In this document: one piece after another, positions 46,496 to 54,770 of the stretch
Layout of the letters: each line of letters opens with the position of its first letter
Numbering within the stretch: position 1 is the stretch's first letter
Assembly (NCBI GenBank): GCA_021831785.1
Contig: JAKBMB010000020.1
Location: 157,140-221,139, forward strand
DNA length: 64,000 nucleotides
Reading direction: 5' to 3'
Source of the DNA: Deltaproteobacteria bacterium
GTDB lineage: Bacteria; Desulfobacterota; Binatia; Binatales; Binataceae
Notes under the pieces: generated by a model
The model's database searches: none
What the model saw: only the letters and a program-made list of their open reading frames with translations
Told to the model about the DNA's origin: nothing
Program-made: the position numbers and the translations under genes

Positions 46496-46507
46496 TCTCG
46501 ATGCCCG

Positions 46508-47260
46508 CTACGTGAGCATCCCACGCGTTCCCACACAAGCCAAGACGCGGCACTGGGAGCTATGATTCTTCGACGAGAGGTAATGGAGGAATTCCGTCTG
46601 AATATCAGCGTACTCCGATCCCAGAAATTGCTGAAATCCGCCCATCCGCGCGAGGCGCGCCTGCCACGCCTGCAATACTTCCGGCAAGGCCGGGCCTAAG
46701 AATGCAAGTTCGTTATCTCTGAGAGCACACTCGCGCACTTCGAAGCCCCGCGCCCTAACCGCCGAGGAGAGCTTCCGCCCTGACCTGAAGTCGTACCGTC
46801 CGTGCGCGAATGCGTCTTCGTAAAACGCTTCGATCTTGGTACGTGTCGCCGCTCGCAACGGCTCGTGCCCCAACAGATCATCCATGTCAATTACGCACAC
46901 CCATGCCGTCGGCTTCAAGAGCGCTGCCCACCGACTCCACATGCGAGCGAAGTCCACGAAGTACGCCGCCGTAAAGCTGCACCACAACCCGTCGAAGCCG
47001 GACGGCGAGATATTCAATCGACGCAAGTCCTGCTGCTCGAATCGGCACTGTGGATAGCGCTCGCGCGCCGCCGCGAGCAGCTCCGCATTAGCATCCACGC
47101 CGGTAACTATCAGTCCGCGTGCCGCCAGAAGCCCCGACACATCTCCGGCCGCGCATCCAAGATCGAGCACCGCCTGCCCTGGGACCAGCGGGCACAACGA
47201 CAGCGCGCGATCCCAGTCTCGCCACGCAAATTGCTTACGATATTCCTCGACGAGCGACAT
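46508..47260 (-). CDS. Class I SAM-dependent methyltransferase
   Basis: 250 residues. SAM motif I AVLDLGCAAGDVSGLLAARG, then VTGVDANAELLAAARERYP, FEQQDLRRLN and GLWCSFTAAYFVDF. The fold is that of UbiE/biotin-synthesis-type methyltransferases; the substrate is unknown. It sits 12 bp upstream of the hypothetical gene on the same strand. Confidence 0.82.
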   Translation of the reverse strand: MSLVEEYRKQFAWRDWDRALSLCPLVPGQAVLDLGCAAGDVSGLLAARGLIVTGVDANAELLAAARERYPQCRFEQQDLRRLNISPSGFDGLWCSFTAAYFVDFARMWSRWAALLKPTAWVCVIDMDDLLGHEPLRAATRTKIEAFYEDAFAHGRYDFRSGRKLSSAVRARGFEVRECALRDNELAFLGPALPEVLQAWQARLARMGGFQQFLGSEYADIQTEFLHYLSSKNHSSQCRVLACVGTRGMLT

Positions 47261-47481
47261 CAGTGAGCGGTGGCGCGGGTAGTTCGGAACAGAGAGTCCA
47301 GGCGCAGAAGTGGACCACCCTGTTCAGCTTGTTAAATCGTAACACCCGGCGCGACGACGCCTCCGCATGGGGCTGCCCAAAATCAAACGCTCAAGAGCCT
47401 AGCCTTGCAAGCGCATGCTGCAGATCGTTGGACCAGGGTCCGAAGAGCGCGCGTTTCCGCCGGAATCGCTGCGGAGATACA

Positions 47482-47985
47482 GTGCACGTCAAGATGGTAG
47501 TCCTGCGCTGCACGCGCCAGCTCCTGATGCGTTTGAAGTATCCGGACGAAGATCCGTCAGCGGAATCAATGACGCGGCTCGGCGGCTGGTACGGAACACT
47601 GATCCGCTTCGGACATTGGCACGTCCTGCTGTTCATCAGCGAGCGTTCTCGACTCCCCGTCCTGCTACCGGCACGTGATGCGGATCGGCTCGCGCTAGCC
47701 CTTCCGAGAGCGGTTTCCGAAACGCTAATGAGCCTCGGCGTGCCTACGGCTTCCGTCGAGCAAGAACGCTCATCGATGTCGCAGATCACCTTCGGTCCTA
47801 CTCGCAGCCATAGTCTGCTCGGCTCGCTGAATGAGTTTGCGTTCCTTGCGCGAGCGGATTTCGTCACGAGACGCGACCGGACGCTTGACGCTGTCGCGCG
47901 CGAGCTTGCGGAAGTGCCCTTGATTTCGCCGTTCAAGGGTGAGTGCGCGAGCGTTGTAACCCGAAGGCTATTCGACGTTGGGTGA
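47482..47985 (+). CDS. DUF6933-like protein
   Basis: About 167 residues from GTG 47482 (GGAG six bases upstream); ATG 47494 would give 163. The start VVLRCTRQLLMRLKYP, then TRLGGWYGTL, HWHVLLFISERSRLPVLLPA, FGPTRSHSLLGSLNEFAF and LAEVPLISPFKG fit a short recurrent protein family that I identify as DUF6933 from memory. Function unknown; such proteins occur in variable regions. Divergent from the methyltransferase. Confidence 0.65.
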   Translation: MHVKMVVLRCTRQLLMRLKYPDEDPSAESMTRLGGWYGTLIRFGHWHVLLFISERSRLPVLLPARDADRLALALPRAVSETLMSLGVPTASVEQERSSMSQITFGPTRSHSLLGSLNEFAFLARADFVTRRDRTLDAVARELAEVPLISPFKGECASVVTRRLFDVG

Positions 47986-48005
47986 CGCTGGACACAAACC
48001 CGCGC

Positions 48006-49022
48006 TCACTCGCCCTTCAGCTTGAATTTCCGCCGTGACACCCCTTCGGCAGGAGCGCGGCCAGTCGTGCTTGTACGCCGTCCAGTCGTGTGCCTGATCG
48101 CCGCGAGGACATTGCCCTGCGCCACTCGGTCAAGCTGTGGAAACCATGTCCAGAAGCGCTCCCGCCCGATCGCCGAGCGTTCTTCAGGCCGCAATCCGAC
48201 CCACCACGAGCGCGCCCACCCCTTCTTGAGTGTCGTCGCAATTAGCCGGCGCCGAGATGCGCCGCGTAGTCTGCTCCAGCGCCGGCGCTGCGCGGCGCTA
48301 CGGTTTTCGGCGGCACGCCTCTGCTCCTCTTTCTGCGCAGCTTTGAGGAGCGATTTGCGGGAGCCGAGATCGAGCGTCGGCGGAATGACGCGGCGGCCCA
48401 TTTCCCAGTCTTTCAGGGTATCGAGACCAACGTCCAAGACGGTCGCGAGTGCGCGCTGCGAGACGCCTAACCGGAGACGCGCGCGACGGAGTCTCTGACC
48501 CTCGCGGCGCCGCGCCGCCGCGCGTTGGTCGTTGAGCCGGCGTCTCCGTGCCCGAAGGCGCTCAGAGCGCCGCCGCCATTCCGCAAGTGAAGCCTCGATC
48601 TTCTTACGGAGAATTGTCAGGTTGAGCCCTAAGGGCGGGCGGTTCTGGCCCCTTTCCCAAGCGCAAACCGTGGATGTGCCGACGCCAAGGGCACGTGCAA
48701 GGTCTGGCTGGCTTGCGCCCAGGACCCGCCGTATCGATCTGATCTGCCGCCGCGTGACTCGCTTCGCGATCATTGAATAGGCAGGTGTTATGGATCTCAT
48801 CTCAGGGAGCCGCTCTGCCGCCAGACGGAATTGCCGAGCGGCAACTAACCGGTTTAGCCGGTCCCGCACATGGTGGAGATTCAGCGTCGATGACACTGGG
48901 CGACGGCCTTTCTCCCAACCGCTGACCGTCGATTGAGTCGCCCCGACGACCGAACCGAACTCGGCTTGGGTGGCGCCGCATATCAGACGGAAACGGCGCA
49001 ATTTTTCTCCCGCGATCGGCAT
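48006..49022 (-). CDS. Regulator with three XRE-type helix-turn-helix repeats
   Basis: 338 residues from ATG 49022. Three HTH segments of the same kind are visible: ~7-46 (ATQAEFGSVVGATQSTVSGW), ~92-130 (ASQPDLARALGVGTSTVCAW) and ~175-215 (VSQRALATVLDVGLDTLKDW). Each ends in W-E-x-G and is followed by a similar Pro-containing linker. A very basic region (RRRWSRLRGASRRR) follows and a WxxFPQLDRVA segment ends it. It may bind DNA cooperatively. It lies 19 bp after the Fic gene on the same strand, so it could be that gene's partner regulator. ATG 49076 is an alternative start. Confidence 0.75.
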   Translation of the reverse strand: MPIAGEKLRRFRLICGATQAEFGSVVGATQSTVSGWEKGRRPVSSTLNLHHVRDRLNRLVAARQFRLAAERLPEMRSITPAYSMIAKRVTRRQIRSIRRVLGASQPDLARALGVGTSTVCAWERGQNRPPLGLNLTILRKKIEASLAEWRRRSERLRARRRRLNDQRAAARRREGQRLRRARLRLGVSQRALATVLDVGLDTLKDWEMGRRVIPPTLDLGSRKSLLKAAQKEEQRRAAENRSAAQRRRWSRLRGASRRRLIATTLKKGWARSWWVGLRPEERSAIGRERFWTWFPQLDRVAQGNVLAAIRHTTGRRTSTTGRAPAEGVSRRKFKLKGE

Positions 49023-49041
49023 GGTGTCAACGGTCAGCGGA

Positions 49042-50232
49042 TCACGGTTCCATTTCTTCGTCGAAGAGCCGCACATACGGATCGTAACGGAAGCGACGAT
49101 TACGGGCCTGGCCCGTGATTTCGTTTAAGATCTTTAAGGCCACAAGCCGCTGCACGATCTGGTTGGCGCCGACAAACGTGGTTCCGAGCAACTTCCGCAC
49201 CTCGGCGACGCTCGTGATCGGCCGCTCGTAAAGGCGCTCAAGCACCCGATGGCCGTTGCCCGCGGCGCGGCCTAGGTGCTCGGTGATGCTCTTGCGGTGC
49301 TGTTCGCGCAACTCGAGAATTCTGCGAGCGGTCTCGGCAGCTTCGATGCTCACCTCGGCGACGCCCCGCAGAAAGAAGGCGAGCCAGCCTTCCCAGTCGC
49401 CGCGATCACGCACAGCTTGGAGCTTTTCGTAGTAGTCCTGCCGGTGGCGTTTGAAGAAATGCGACAAATAAAGGACCGGCTTGTGGAGCGCGCCGCGCTC
49501 GCAGAGCAGGAACGTGATTAGCAGGCGGCCCACGCGACCGTTACCGTCGAGGAACGGATGAATGGACTCGAATTGCGCATGGGCAAGTCCGATCTTGACG
49601 AGAAGCGGGATGTCATCGTTATCGTGCATAAACTTTTCAAGCGCGCCGAGAGCGGCGGGAACTTCGGCGGGCGGGGGCGGCACAAACGTCGCCTCGGCCA
49701 GAGTGCATCCTGCCGGACCGATCCAGTTTTGGCTTCGTCGAAGCTCGCCGGGCGTCAGATGGGAACCGCGAACGCCTTTTAGCAGTTCGGTGTGGATCTC
49801 GCGGATCAGCCGGACCGAAACGGGGAGCTTCGATAGTCGCGCGAGTCCGTGATTCATTGCACGCACGTAGTTCACAACCTCGTCCACGTCGCGAGGAAGG
49901 CGATCTCCGAGGATGTGAGCCTCGGCGGCGAGCAGATCCTGCAGCGAGCTTTGCGTCCCCTCGATCTGACTGGAAAGCACGGCTTCCTTGCGCACGTACA
50001 TGAAGACAAAGAGGTCCGGGTTGGGCAAGGTCAACACAGAGCCATCCAGGCGACCCAACGCACGGTCCGCCTCCGAGAGCAGGCGCTGAAGATCGCCGGC
50101 GATCCGCGTCGGCGGCTTGGGAGGGAGAGGTGCGGGTATGAACGCACGGAACCCGCCCGGTTGAGAGATATAACGTCCCGCCCGAGTGGAAGGCTCTGAG
50201 CTCCGGTTCTTATGATGCTTTGCGTTTACCAT
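49042..50232 (-). CDS. Fic family protein (AMPylase fold) with C-terminal winged helix
   Basis: 396 residues. Fic motif HPFLDGNGRVGRLLI (catalytic His first), flap region GCTLAEATFVPPPP, and an N-terminal self-inhibitory motif SSQIEGTQSS (class II Fic, S/TxxxEG). The C-terminus has an HTH-like segment (ERPITSVAEVRKLLG), so it may both modify proteins and bind DNA. The substrate is unknown. The start codon lies inside a palindromic array, suggesting tight autoregulation. Confidence 0.9.
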   Translation of the reverse strand: MVNAKHHKNRSSEPSTRAGRYISQPGGFRAFIPAPLPPKPPTRIAGDLQRLLSEADRALGRLDGSVLTLPNPDLFVFMYVRKEAVLSSQIEGTQSSLQDLLAAEAHILGDRLPRDVDEVVNYVRAMNHGLARLSKLPVSVRLIREIHTELLKGVRGSHLTPGELRRSQNWIGPAGCTLAEATFVPPPPAEVPAALGALEKFMHDNDDIPLLVKIGLAHAQFESIHPFLDGNGRVGRLLITFLLCERGALHKPVLYLSHFFKRHRQDYYEKLQAVRDRGDWEGWLAFFLRGVAEVSIEAAETARRILELREQHRKSITEHLGRAAGNGHRVLERLYERPITSVAEVRKLLGTTFVGANQIVQRLVALKILNEITGQARNRRFRYDPYVRLFDEEMEP

Positions 50233-50310
50233 GGAACGCGTTAGCTTCCATGATAAACGCTGCGCTTAATATGGGCCAGTCCTGGTTGCATATTAAACGC
50301 AGCGTTTAAC
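50222..50310. promoter_or_regulatory. Palindromic operator array at the Fic promoter
   Basis: TTAAACGC-A-GCGTTTAA (50293-50309) is a perfect palindrome. A near copy, TAAACGC-T-GCGCTTA, is at 50254-50268. The two centres are 40 bp apart, about four turns. A GCGTTTA half-site overlaps the fic start codon (50222-50228). In addition 50252-50273 and 50289-50310 form a 22-bp inverted repeat with two mismatches. Binding by the Fic winged helix or the XRE protein is inferred. Confidence 0.6.
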
Positions 50311-50749
50311 TGACGGCCCTGAAAGGCCGACGTAGAGATTTGTTAACGTGGTTCGCAATAGCGGAGGATATTACGCCATAGAGGAAACCATGCGTGCAGC
50401 CATCACCGCCGAAACCGCTTCGCGCTGCGTGCCTGTGTGCTTCATTACGACACGCAGGAAGGCGATCTTGTTGCGATGATCGACGCCGTTCTCAGAACGG
50501 CAAACCACTCCGGGTTAATGCTCTGCAGATTTTAGATGCGTGCGGGTTCGAATGCTTCGCTTCGGACGGAACTCCGGTCCCATGTCAAACGGAGGGTTTG
50601 GTTATTACCGGACTCGCCGCTTAGGGCTAAGCAACAGGGCTGGGTCTCCAAGTAGTGCATTGCGAAATTAAACTTAGATCCTGTCCAGCGTAAAATACTC
50701 GAGCCGCGCGCACGCGCGCCTTGCGTAGAGCATCCTGGCGAGGTCGCGG
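50311..50749. other. 439-bp intergenic region with coding-like remnants
   Basis: Short frames exist on the plus strand (for example 50390 and 50394 onward), but none is long, homologous or preceded by a good ribosome-binding site. Parts read like decayed protein sequence (LQILDACGFECFASDG). I call no gene. Confidence 0.4.
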
Positions 50750-51187
50750 TCAGTGCAGCGCCCCCTTTGGTGCGAGCAGCGTCACGCTCGCCTTTGCGAC
50801 GAGCCGCGCCTGGTGGTCGGTGACGCGCACGTCAGCAAGCAGCGTCGTCCTGCCGCGATGAACCAACTCGGCGTCGGCTATAAGCGCGCCGCGATCGGTG
50901 TTGCGGATAAGATTCGTCGATACCTGGATGGAGAGTGGAAACAATTCGGGCCGCAAATGTGCTTGCGGGTCGAACTCCCACATCGCCGCCACCGTCGCGG
51001 TCGTATCGGCAAGGCCCATAATCACTCCGGCATGGAACAGCCCCGTCGCCTGCCTGAGCTCGGGCTTGAATTCGATCCGCGCCCGCGCGCGCCCTTCGCC
51101 TGCGAGCAGAATCTCGATGCCCTGATGCTCCATCAGCGTGCCGGCGAACAGCCGGTTGAGTTGTTGCGCAAACTCCTGCGGCGTCAT
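50750..51187 (-). CDS. PaaI-type hotdog-fold acyl-CoA thioesterase
   Basis: 145 residues from ATG 51187, preceded by GGAGAA. Hotdog fold: EHQGIEILLAGEGRARARIE, TGLFHAGVIMGLADTTATVA (catalytic-helix motif HxGxxxxLADxxA), and VHRGRTTLLADVRVTD. Hydrolyses an acyl-CoA, often phenylacetyl- or hydroxybenzoyl-type. First of four minus-strand genes with SnoaL, acyl-CoA dehydrogenase and LLM enzymes, a block suggesting acyl-CoA catabolism. Confidence 0.88.
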   Translation of the reverse strand: MTPQEFAQQLNRLFAGTLMEHQGIEILLAGEGRARARIEFKPELRQATGLFHAGVIMGLADTTATVAAMWEFDPQAHLRPELFPLSIQVSTNLIRNTDRGALIADAELVHRGRTTLLADVRVTDHQARLVAKASVTLLAPKGALH

Positions 51188-51386
51188 GGCGTTCTTCTCC
51201 GTTAAATGCTTGAGCGCCGACATCTCGACGTAATGGAGTCAGGACGGCAGGCGGACGCATTCGCTTGCGCAAGGGAGATCGCGTTCCTTCTCCGCAGGCG
51301 CGCTGTTTTGGAAAGATGTGACCTTGCTGTCCATTATGTACGCGCCGCCTGGCTCCAAGAGCTCGCGCGCGATGTATACTGCCAGC

Positions 51387-51815
51387 CTAACGATTCACCG
51401 GCGTTACGTCCGAGACTCGCCCTGCTGTGACGGCGTTAGTCGTTAACATGGGCATCTTCGCCTTTGCGTAGGTCAGCTTCTGAACAACCTTGTCTCCTAC
51501 GAAACGGAGAATGTCGAGGCCGCGCCATGAGGTCGGCTCGCCCTCGACCGTGAGAGAGCAGTGCCAACTCGCCATTACCTTGCCGGTTTCGGCATCGGCG
51601 AATATGTCCTCGTAGATAAACTGCATCTTTCCGTAGGCACCCTGGAACTGGGGCGTCAAGGCGGCACGGATCGCTGTCTTGCCAGCGCTGCGCTTGCCAT
51701 TGATCTCTTCGTAGAAAGAGCCGTCGGCGAAAAAGCACATCACCGCGTCGAGGTCATTGCGGTTGAAAGCATCCAGAAACTCGCGGGTAAGTTCCATGAG
51801 TTGAGCACGCTCCAT
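51387..51815 (-). CDS. SnoaL-like / NTF2-fold protein
   Basis: 142 residues. Cone-fold pattern LTREFLDAFNRNDLDAVMCF, FADGSFYEEINGKRSAGKTA, and WRGLDILRFVGDKVVQKLTY, typical of nuclear-transport-factor-2-like isomerase or hydrolase proteins. Substrate unknown. It shares the fold but not close sequence with the protein at 22122-22511. Located between the thioesterase and a glutaryl-CoA-dehydrogenase-like gene. Confidence 0.78.
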   Translation of the reverse strand: MERAQLMELTREFLDAFNRNDLDAVMCFFADGSFYEEINGKRSAGKTAIRAALTPQFQGAYGKMQFIYEDIFADAETGKVMASWHCSLTVEGEPTSWRGLDILRFVGDKVVQKLTYAKAKMPMLTTNAVTAGRVSDVTPVNR

Positions 51816-51848
51816 AATCGAACCCCTCCCCAGCTTATTTTGATCTCT

Positions 51849-53060
51849 CTAGTTGAACGCGCCTTCACCTGTAATTTCCCGGCCTAGAATCAGCGTCTGG
51901 ATGTCGTATGTGCCCTCCAAGGTATTCCCCGCTTCTAGGTTCAGCATGTGACGGATGACCGGGTACTCGTTGACGATACCGTTAGCGCCAAGCATGTCGC
52001 GCGCCGTCCGCGCAACTTCGAGCGCTCCGTTCACGTTGCTGCGCTTGGCCAGAGACACGTGCTCCAGGCGCATCTTGCCCGAATCCTTGAGTTGGCCGAG
52101 ACGCAAGCATACCATCTGCCCCTTCGTGACTTCGGTCAGCATATCCACGAGCTTTCGTTGTACAAGCTGATAGCCGGCAAGTGGCCGTGAAAACTGCTTG
52201 CGCGACTTAACGTAGTCGAGAGCGCAATGGTAGCAGCTTCTCGCAGCGCCAATCGCGCCCCATGCGATGTCGTAGCGCGCCTGCGCCAGACATGAGAGCG
52301 CAGCACGCAGCCCGCGCGCCTCAGGCAGATGGTTGTTTTTGTGCAGGCGCACGTCCTCGAACACAAGTTCGGACGTAATCGAAGCGCGCATCGCGAACTT
52401 GCCATGGATATCGCTGGTCGTGAAACCGGGTGTGCCTTTCTCGACGATGAAGCCGGCGATTCCATCTTCGCCCTTAGCCCAAACTATAGCCACGTCGGCA
52501 ATCGAGCCGTTGGTGATCCAACGCTTAGTCCCATTGAGTAGCCAGCCATCGCCATCACGGCGTGCCCGCGTCTCCATCCCACGAGGGTCGGAGCCATGGT
52601 CGGGCTCAGTGAGCCCAAAGCATCCGATGAGCTTGCCCTTGGCCATTTCGGGAATGTAACGGCGCTTCTGTTCTTCGGAGCCAAAGGAGTAAATCGCGTA
52701 CATCACCAGCGCGTTTTGGGCCGAAGCGAATGCGCGCAATCCCGAATCGGCGGCCTCCAATTCTTGCATGATTTGACCGTACGCAACGCCTTTCATCCCA
52801 GCGCAGCCATAGCCTTTGAGATTCGCGCCGAAGATCCCCAGTTCCGCCAACTGCGGAGCCACCTCTAGTGGAAAAGTTTCATTGGCGAAATGGCGTTCGA
52901 CATAGGGGATGATTTCGCGCTGGACAAAATGCCTGATCGCGTCGCGGGTCATCTTTTCCTCCGGACCGATCAGTTCGTCGAGATGATAAAAGTCCAAATC
53001 CCTCAATAAATCCGACACGTTTAGAAACTCCCTGGAAAGGTGCTTGTCGTCACGAGTCAA
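51849..53060 (-). CDS. gcdH: Acyl-CoA dehydrogenase, glutaryl-CoA dehydrogenase-like
   Basis: 403 residues. FAD/substrate motif FGLTEPDHGSDPRGMETRA is the variant of glutaryl-CoA dehydrogenases, as is the C-terminal NTLEGTYDIQTLILGREITG with the catalytic Glu. GcdH oxidises and decarboxylates glutaryl-CoA to crotonyl-CoA in lysine, tryptophan and aromatic breakdown. Assignment to glutaryl-CoA itself is by motif only. It belongs to the minus-strand acyl-CoA block. Confidence 0.82.
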   Translation of the reverse strand: MTRDDKHLSREFLNVSDLLRDLDFYHLDELIGPEEKMTRDAIRHFVQREIIPYVERHFANETFPLEVAPQLAELGIFGANLKGYGCAGMKGVAYGQIMQELEAADSGLRAFASAQNALVMYAIYSFGSEEQKRRYIPEMAKGKLIGCFGLTEPDHGSDPRGMETRARRDGDGWLLNGTKRWITNGSIADVAIVWAKGEDGIAGFIVEKGTPGFTTSDIHGKFAMRASITSELVFEDVRLHKNNHLPEARGLRAALSCLAQARYDIAWGAIGAARSCYHCALDYVKSRKQFSRPLAGYQLVQRKLVDMLTEVTKGQMVCLRLGQLKDSGKMRLEHVSLAKRSNVNGALEVARTARDMLGANGIVNEYPVIRHMLNLEAGNTLEGTYDIQTLILGREITGEGAFN

Positions 53061-53101
53061 AGCAGTGCGACTGCGGCAGATCGTCCGGTCCGGGAAACGT
53101 C

Positions 53102-54103
53102 CTACGCAGACTGAAGCATGGGCTGGAACGTTCTGAGGGTCAGAGCGCAGTCCTCCGGCGTAAGGTTCGGTGGCAGGAGGAGCACCGGGAAATCGGCACC
53201 AGCGTCAAGCCAACAACTAAGCCGCCGTCGCGCCTCAGAGGGCGTCCCGTATACGGTCAACTGCTCGAGTAGTTCGTCCGCATCGGCCGGCACAGCGCCG
53301 GTGAACTTCGGCGCATTCGCGGCGAGGACCGCCTTGACGGCTTCGCTATAGCTCTGTCGGCTGAGCGATTCGCGGTAGAGAGTGCCCATCGTCGTCAGGT
53401 AAAGAGCCACAAACCACGCCGCGCCCTCGCGTGCTTTCGACTCGCTATCGGCTACAACGGTCGGCACGTTGGGATGAATTTCCGGCAGCCGATTCGAATG
53501 GCCACCCCGTGTCGCACCCTCACGGAGCCGTTCGGCGCCACTTTGGAGATGCGATCGCGGATAGAGGAAGGGCATCCACGCGTCCGCCAGTTCACCCGCG
53601 AGCCGCGTCATCGCATCGCCAAGAGCAGCGACCGTGATTGGAGGTGCGGGTAGCGGCGGCAGGTTGAGCTTGAGCGCGCGAGCGTTCGTCGTTACTGCGA
53701 GCGGGATACGTTCGCTGCGGAGCAGCGCCTTGATCTGCGTCAGCATGCGGCGCATGCGTGGCACCGGCGGCTCAAACGGCGTGTCATGCAGGCCTTCTGC
53801 AAGCTGCGGGGTGCTGGCCCCGAGGCCAAGAACGAAGCGTCCATTCGAGATAGCCTGCAGCGTTGCCGCAGCCATCGCCACGCTCGCCGCGCTGCGGTTC
53901 CAGATGCCGATAATTCCAGTCCCGAGCCTGATCCGCGTAGTGCGGGCCGCCGCCTCGGCGAGCAGCACCGTCATGTCGTATGCCCACGTCTCCGGCAAGA
54001 AGAAGCCATCATAGCCGAGGCGATCGCCCTCGGTGGCGAGACCGATGATAGCCTCGCGCCGTGTCTCCAGCGCCATCACGGAAAGTCCGATTCGAGCGTG
54101 CAA
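53102..54103 (-). CDS. LLM-class flavin/F420-dependent oxidoreductase
   Basis: 333 residues. A strong AAGGAGGG ribosome-binding site sits 9 bp before TTG 54103, which fixes the start; the frame is open further upstream but without homology. Luciferase-like TIM barrel: GLSVMALETRREAI, YDGFFLPETWAYD, RIRLGTGIIGIWNRSAASVA, FVLGLGASTPQLAEG. Cofactor FMN or F420 cannot be separated by eye. Substrate unknown. Confidence 0.85.
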   Translation of the reverse strand: MHARIGLSVMALETRREAIIGLATEGDRLGYDGFFLPETWAYDMTVLLAEAAARTTRIRLGTGIIGIWNRSAASVAMAAATLQAISNGRFVLGLGASTPQLAEGLHDTPFEPPVPRMRRMLTQIKALLRSERIPLAVTTNARALKLNLPPLPAPPITVAALGDAMTRLAGELADAWMPFLYPRSHLQSGAERLREGATRGGHSNRLPEIHPNVPTVVADSESKAREGAAWFVALYLTTMGTLYRESLSRQSYSEAVKAVLAANAPKFTGAVPADADELLEQLTVYGTPSEARRRLSCWLDAGADFPVLLLPPNLTPEDCALTLRTFQPMLQSA

Positions 54104-54192
54104 TGCCGTTACCCTCCTTAGAGCGCAGGTCGCAGCAAAATTGCATCGAACTCTGCTGACTCTATGTTTTAAAACCCCGTAACGGCATCGAT

Positions 54193-54613
54193 GTGAGGTC
54201 CGATTCGAAGAGCCACGCGAAATTTCGAGGCGGCCTCGAAATTTCCATCGTTTCGCTGGAGGACATGTACGGCGCGAAGCTGGTTGCGGCGATGGACAGG
54301 CAAGCATCCACGTGATCTGTTCGACATGATGCAGCTCTTTGCGCACGAAGGAATCACGGCCGGACTCCGCCGTGCTTTCGTGGTTTACCTGGCGAGCCAC
54401 AACCGGCCGGTGCATGAGGTTTTGTTTCCGGCACTGCGCGATATCCGAAACGAGTACGAGAACAACTTTCAAGGCATGACCGAAGAACCGGTCGAGCTCG
54501 AAGCGTTGCTCGCCGCGCGCGATCGGATGGTGCGCGAACTCCAAGGGCTCAGCACAGCTGAGCGTCGCTTTCTGCTCTCATTGGCGCCGCAGACCCTGAA
54601 TGCTCGCTGCTGA
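54193..54613 (+). pseudogene. AbiEii/AbiGii nucleotidyltransferase toxin, C-terminal fragment with frameshift
   Basis: The first frame reads GLEISIVSLEDMYGAKLVAAMDRQ and then runs into a stop. The next frame resumes exactly with HPRDLFDMMQLFAHEGITAG and continues to LLSLAPQ. KLVAAMDRQ-HPRDLFD is the usual AbiEii joint, so one extra base near 54302 broke the gene. The N-terminal nucleotidyltransferase active site is absent altogether. Type IV toxin remnant. Confidence 0.78.
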
Positions 54614-54628
54614 GAGTGGAACATATTC

Positions 54629-54730
54629 GATAATTGTTGCCGCCTCCTGCCTCTTAACCGCGACTTGTAGGCTTTCAGATAGCATTAATCGAGTATTGTT
54701 GACATCTCGCGACAATTATCCGAGACTTAT
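54629..54730 (+). promoter_or_regulatory. Candidate promoter with inverted-repeat operator before the AbiEi-Fic gene
   Basis: GATAATTGT (54629-54637) and ACAATTATC (54712-54720) are perfect inverted 9-mers. TTGACA (54699-54704) is a consensus -35 box; the second 9-mer falls between it and a weak -10 (around 54723-54730). The layout suits a repressor site, possibly bound by the AbiEi-like winged helix. Confidence 0.4.
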
Positions 54731-54770
54731 TGCCGAGCGAGAAGCCCCACTATTCGAGAGAAGTTGGCCC

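Noticed and set aside
47119..47481. Longer N-terminus for the DUF6933-like protein
   Set aside because: It overlaps the divergent methyltransferase gene and lacks the family's sequence; the GGAG site supports GTG 47482.
50394..50624. A 76-residue gene
   Set aside because: No ribosome-binding site, no recognised similarity and poor codon pattern; region looks decayed.
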